Origin: an uncultured Marinilabiliales bacterium
Lineage (GTDB): Bacteria > Bacteroidota > Bacteroidia > Bacteroidales > BM520
Reading direction: 5' to 3'
Assembly (NCBI GenBank): GCA_937877575.1
Contig: CALFIZ010000243.1
Span: 1 to 6,809, forward strand
Length of the DNA: 6,809 bases
Shown here one piece after another: positions 6,363-6,809 of this stretch (its first letter is position 1; every line of letters starts with the position of its first letter). The position numbers and the translations under genes were made by a program. The notes under the pieces are model-generated. The model saw only the letters and a program-made list of their open reading frames with translations. It was not told the DNA's origin and ran no database searches.

Positions 6363-6809
6363 ATGAACGAAACAATATTGATATTCGATTTCGGCTCCCA
6401 ATACACTCAGTTGATTGCGAGACGCCTGCGTGAACTTAACGTTTACTGCGAAATTTACCCTTTCAACAAATTCAGTGAACAGCTGATTGACTCATTAAAC
6501 ACCAAGGGTGTTATTCTTTCCGGGAGTCCTTTTTCTGTAAGGGCTGAAAATGCTCCGGACATCGATTTGGCATGTGTCAGAGGTAAGTTGCCTTTATTGG
6601 GGATATGCTATGGCGCACAGTTGATTGCCTTTAAGAGCGGGGGAGATGTGATGCCTTCTGAAATAAGAGAATACGGTAGAGCCAATCTCAATTTCATTTC
6701 GGATAAAAGCAGGCTCGTCGCTAACATGACGCCGGGTTCCCAAGTCTGGATGTCACATGGTGACACAATATCCGGATTGCCTGATGGTTTTACTGTGATT
6801 GCAAGCACT
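6363..6809 (+). CDS. guaA: GMP synthase (glutamine-hydrolysing), N-terminal amidotransferase part
   Basis: The frame is open from ATG at 6363 to the window end, giving 149 codons with no stop; the gene continues beyond the window. The product is the class I glutamine amidotransferase domain of GuaA. The start is FDFGSQYTQLIARRLREL, followed by SGSPFSV (53-59), the nucleophile elbow GICYGAQ with catalytic C82, REYGRANL, and VWMSHGD ahead of VIAST. The complete enzyme converts XMP, ATP and glutamine to GMP in the last step of guanine nucleotide synthesis. The His and Glu of the catalytic triad and the ATP-pyrophosphatase domain lie beyond the edge. SGSPFSV in place of the more common SGGPxSV is, as far as I recall, usual in Bacteroidota. 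It is transcribed divergently from the hemerythrin operon and is probably functionally unrelated to it. Confidence 0.95.
   Translation, partial: MNETILIFDFGSQYTQLIARRLRELNVYCEIYPFNKFSEQLIDSLNTKGVILSGSPFSVRAENAPDIDLACVRGKLPLLGICYGAQLIAFKSGGDVMPSEIREYGRANLNFISDKSRLVANMTPGSQVWMSHGDTISGLPDGFTVIAST

Noticed and set aside
6608..6808. Minus-strand open frame at the right edge
   Set aside because: It is antisense to guaA, whose amidotransferase motifs are clear in the plus-strand frame.

Overview
The window looks like chromosomal DNA from a Bacteroidota bacterium, most likely order Bacteroidales. I infer this from the Bacteroidota-style -7 promoter boxes (TAnnTTTG) upstream of the rightward guaA start and the leftward operon, the lack of clear Shine-Dalgarno sequences, the GuaA variant SGSPFSV, and the gene families present. 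No RNA genes, CRISPR arrays, insertion sequences or phage genes were seen. Genes or gene fragments cover nearly all of it.

Region A (1-4286, + strand) is a tightly packed set of five genes. It begins with the C-terminal part of an ApeP-like hotdog-fold protein, whose start lies outside the window. A complete FabZ/ApeI-like 3-hydroxyacyl-ACP dehydratase follows (ATG at 295, overlapping by 8 nt). Next comes a CrtI/CrtISO-like FAD-dependent oxidoreductase (ATGA overlap), then glycerol kinase GlpK (another ATGA overlap), then glycerol facilitator GlpF (7 nt gap). The first three resemble the end of an aryl polyene/flexirubin-type biosynthetic locus. The last two form a standard glycerol uptake and phosphorylation pair. 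The overlaps suggest a single transcript.

Region B (4287-4368) is a short convergent intergenic gap with one weak hairpin.

Region C (4369-6267, - strand) reads leftward as a compact three-gene operon: a small secreted outer-membrane beta-barrel protein, a hemerythrin-like di-iron protein related to the RIC/YtfE/ScdA iron-sulfur repair family, and a LuxR-type DNA-binding protein with a degenerate receiver domain. The hemerythrin protein keeps all six predicted iron ligands but has lost the paired cysteines usual in its N-terminal domain. The regulator lacks the phospho-accepting aspartate. This is the most unusual part of the window: a possible oxygen, NO or redox-responsive unit that does not rely on normal receiver phosphorylation.

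Region D (6268-6362) is an AT-rich divergent promoter region with a -7-like box for each direction. Region E (6363-6809, + strand) is the N-terminal 149 codons of GMP synthase GuaA, cut off by the window edge.
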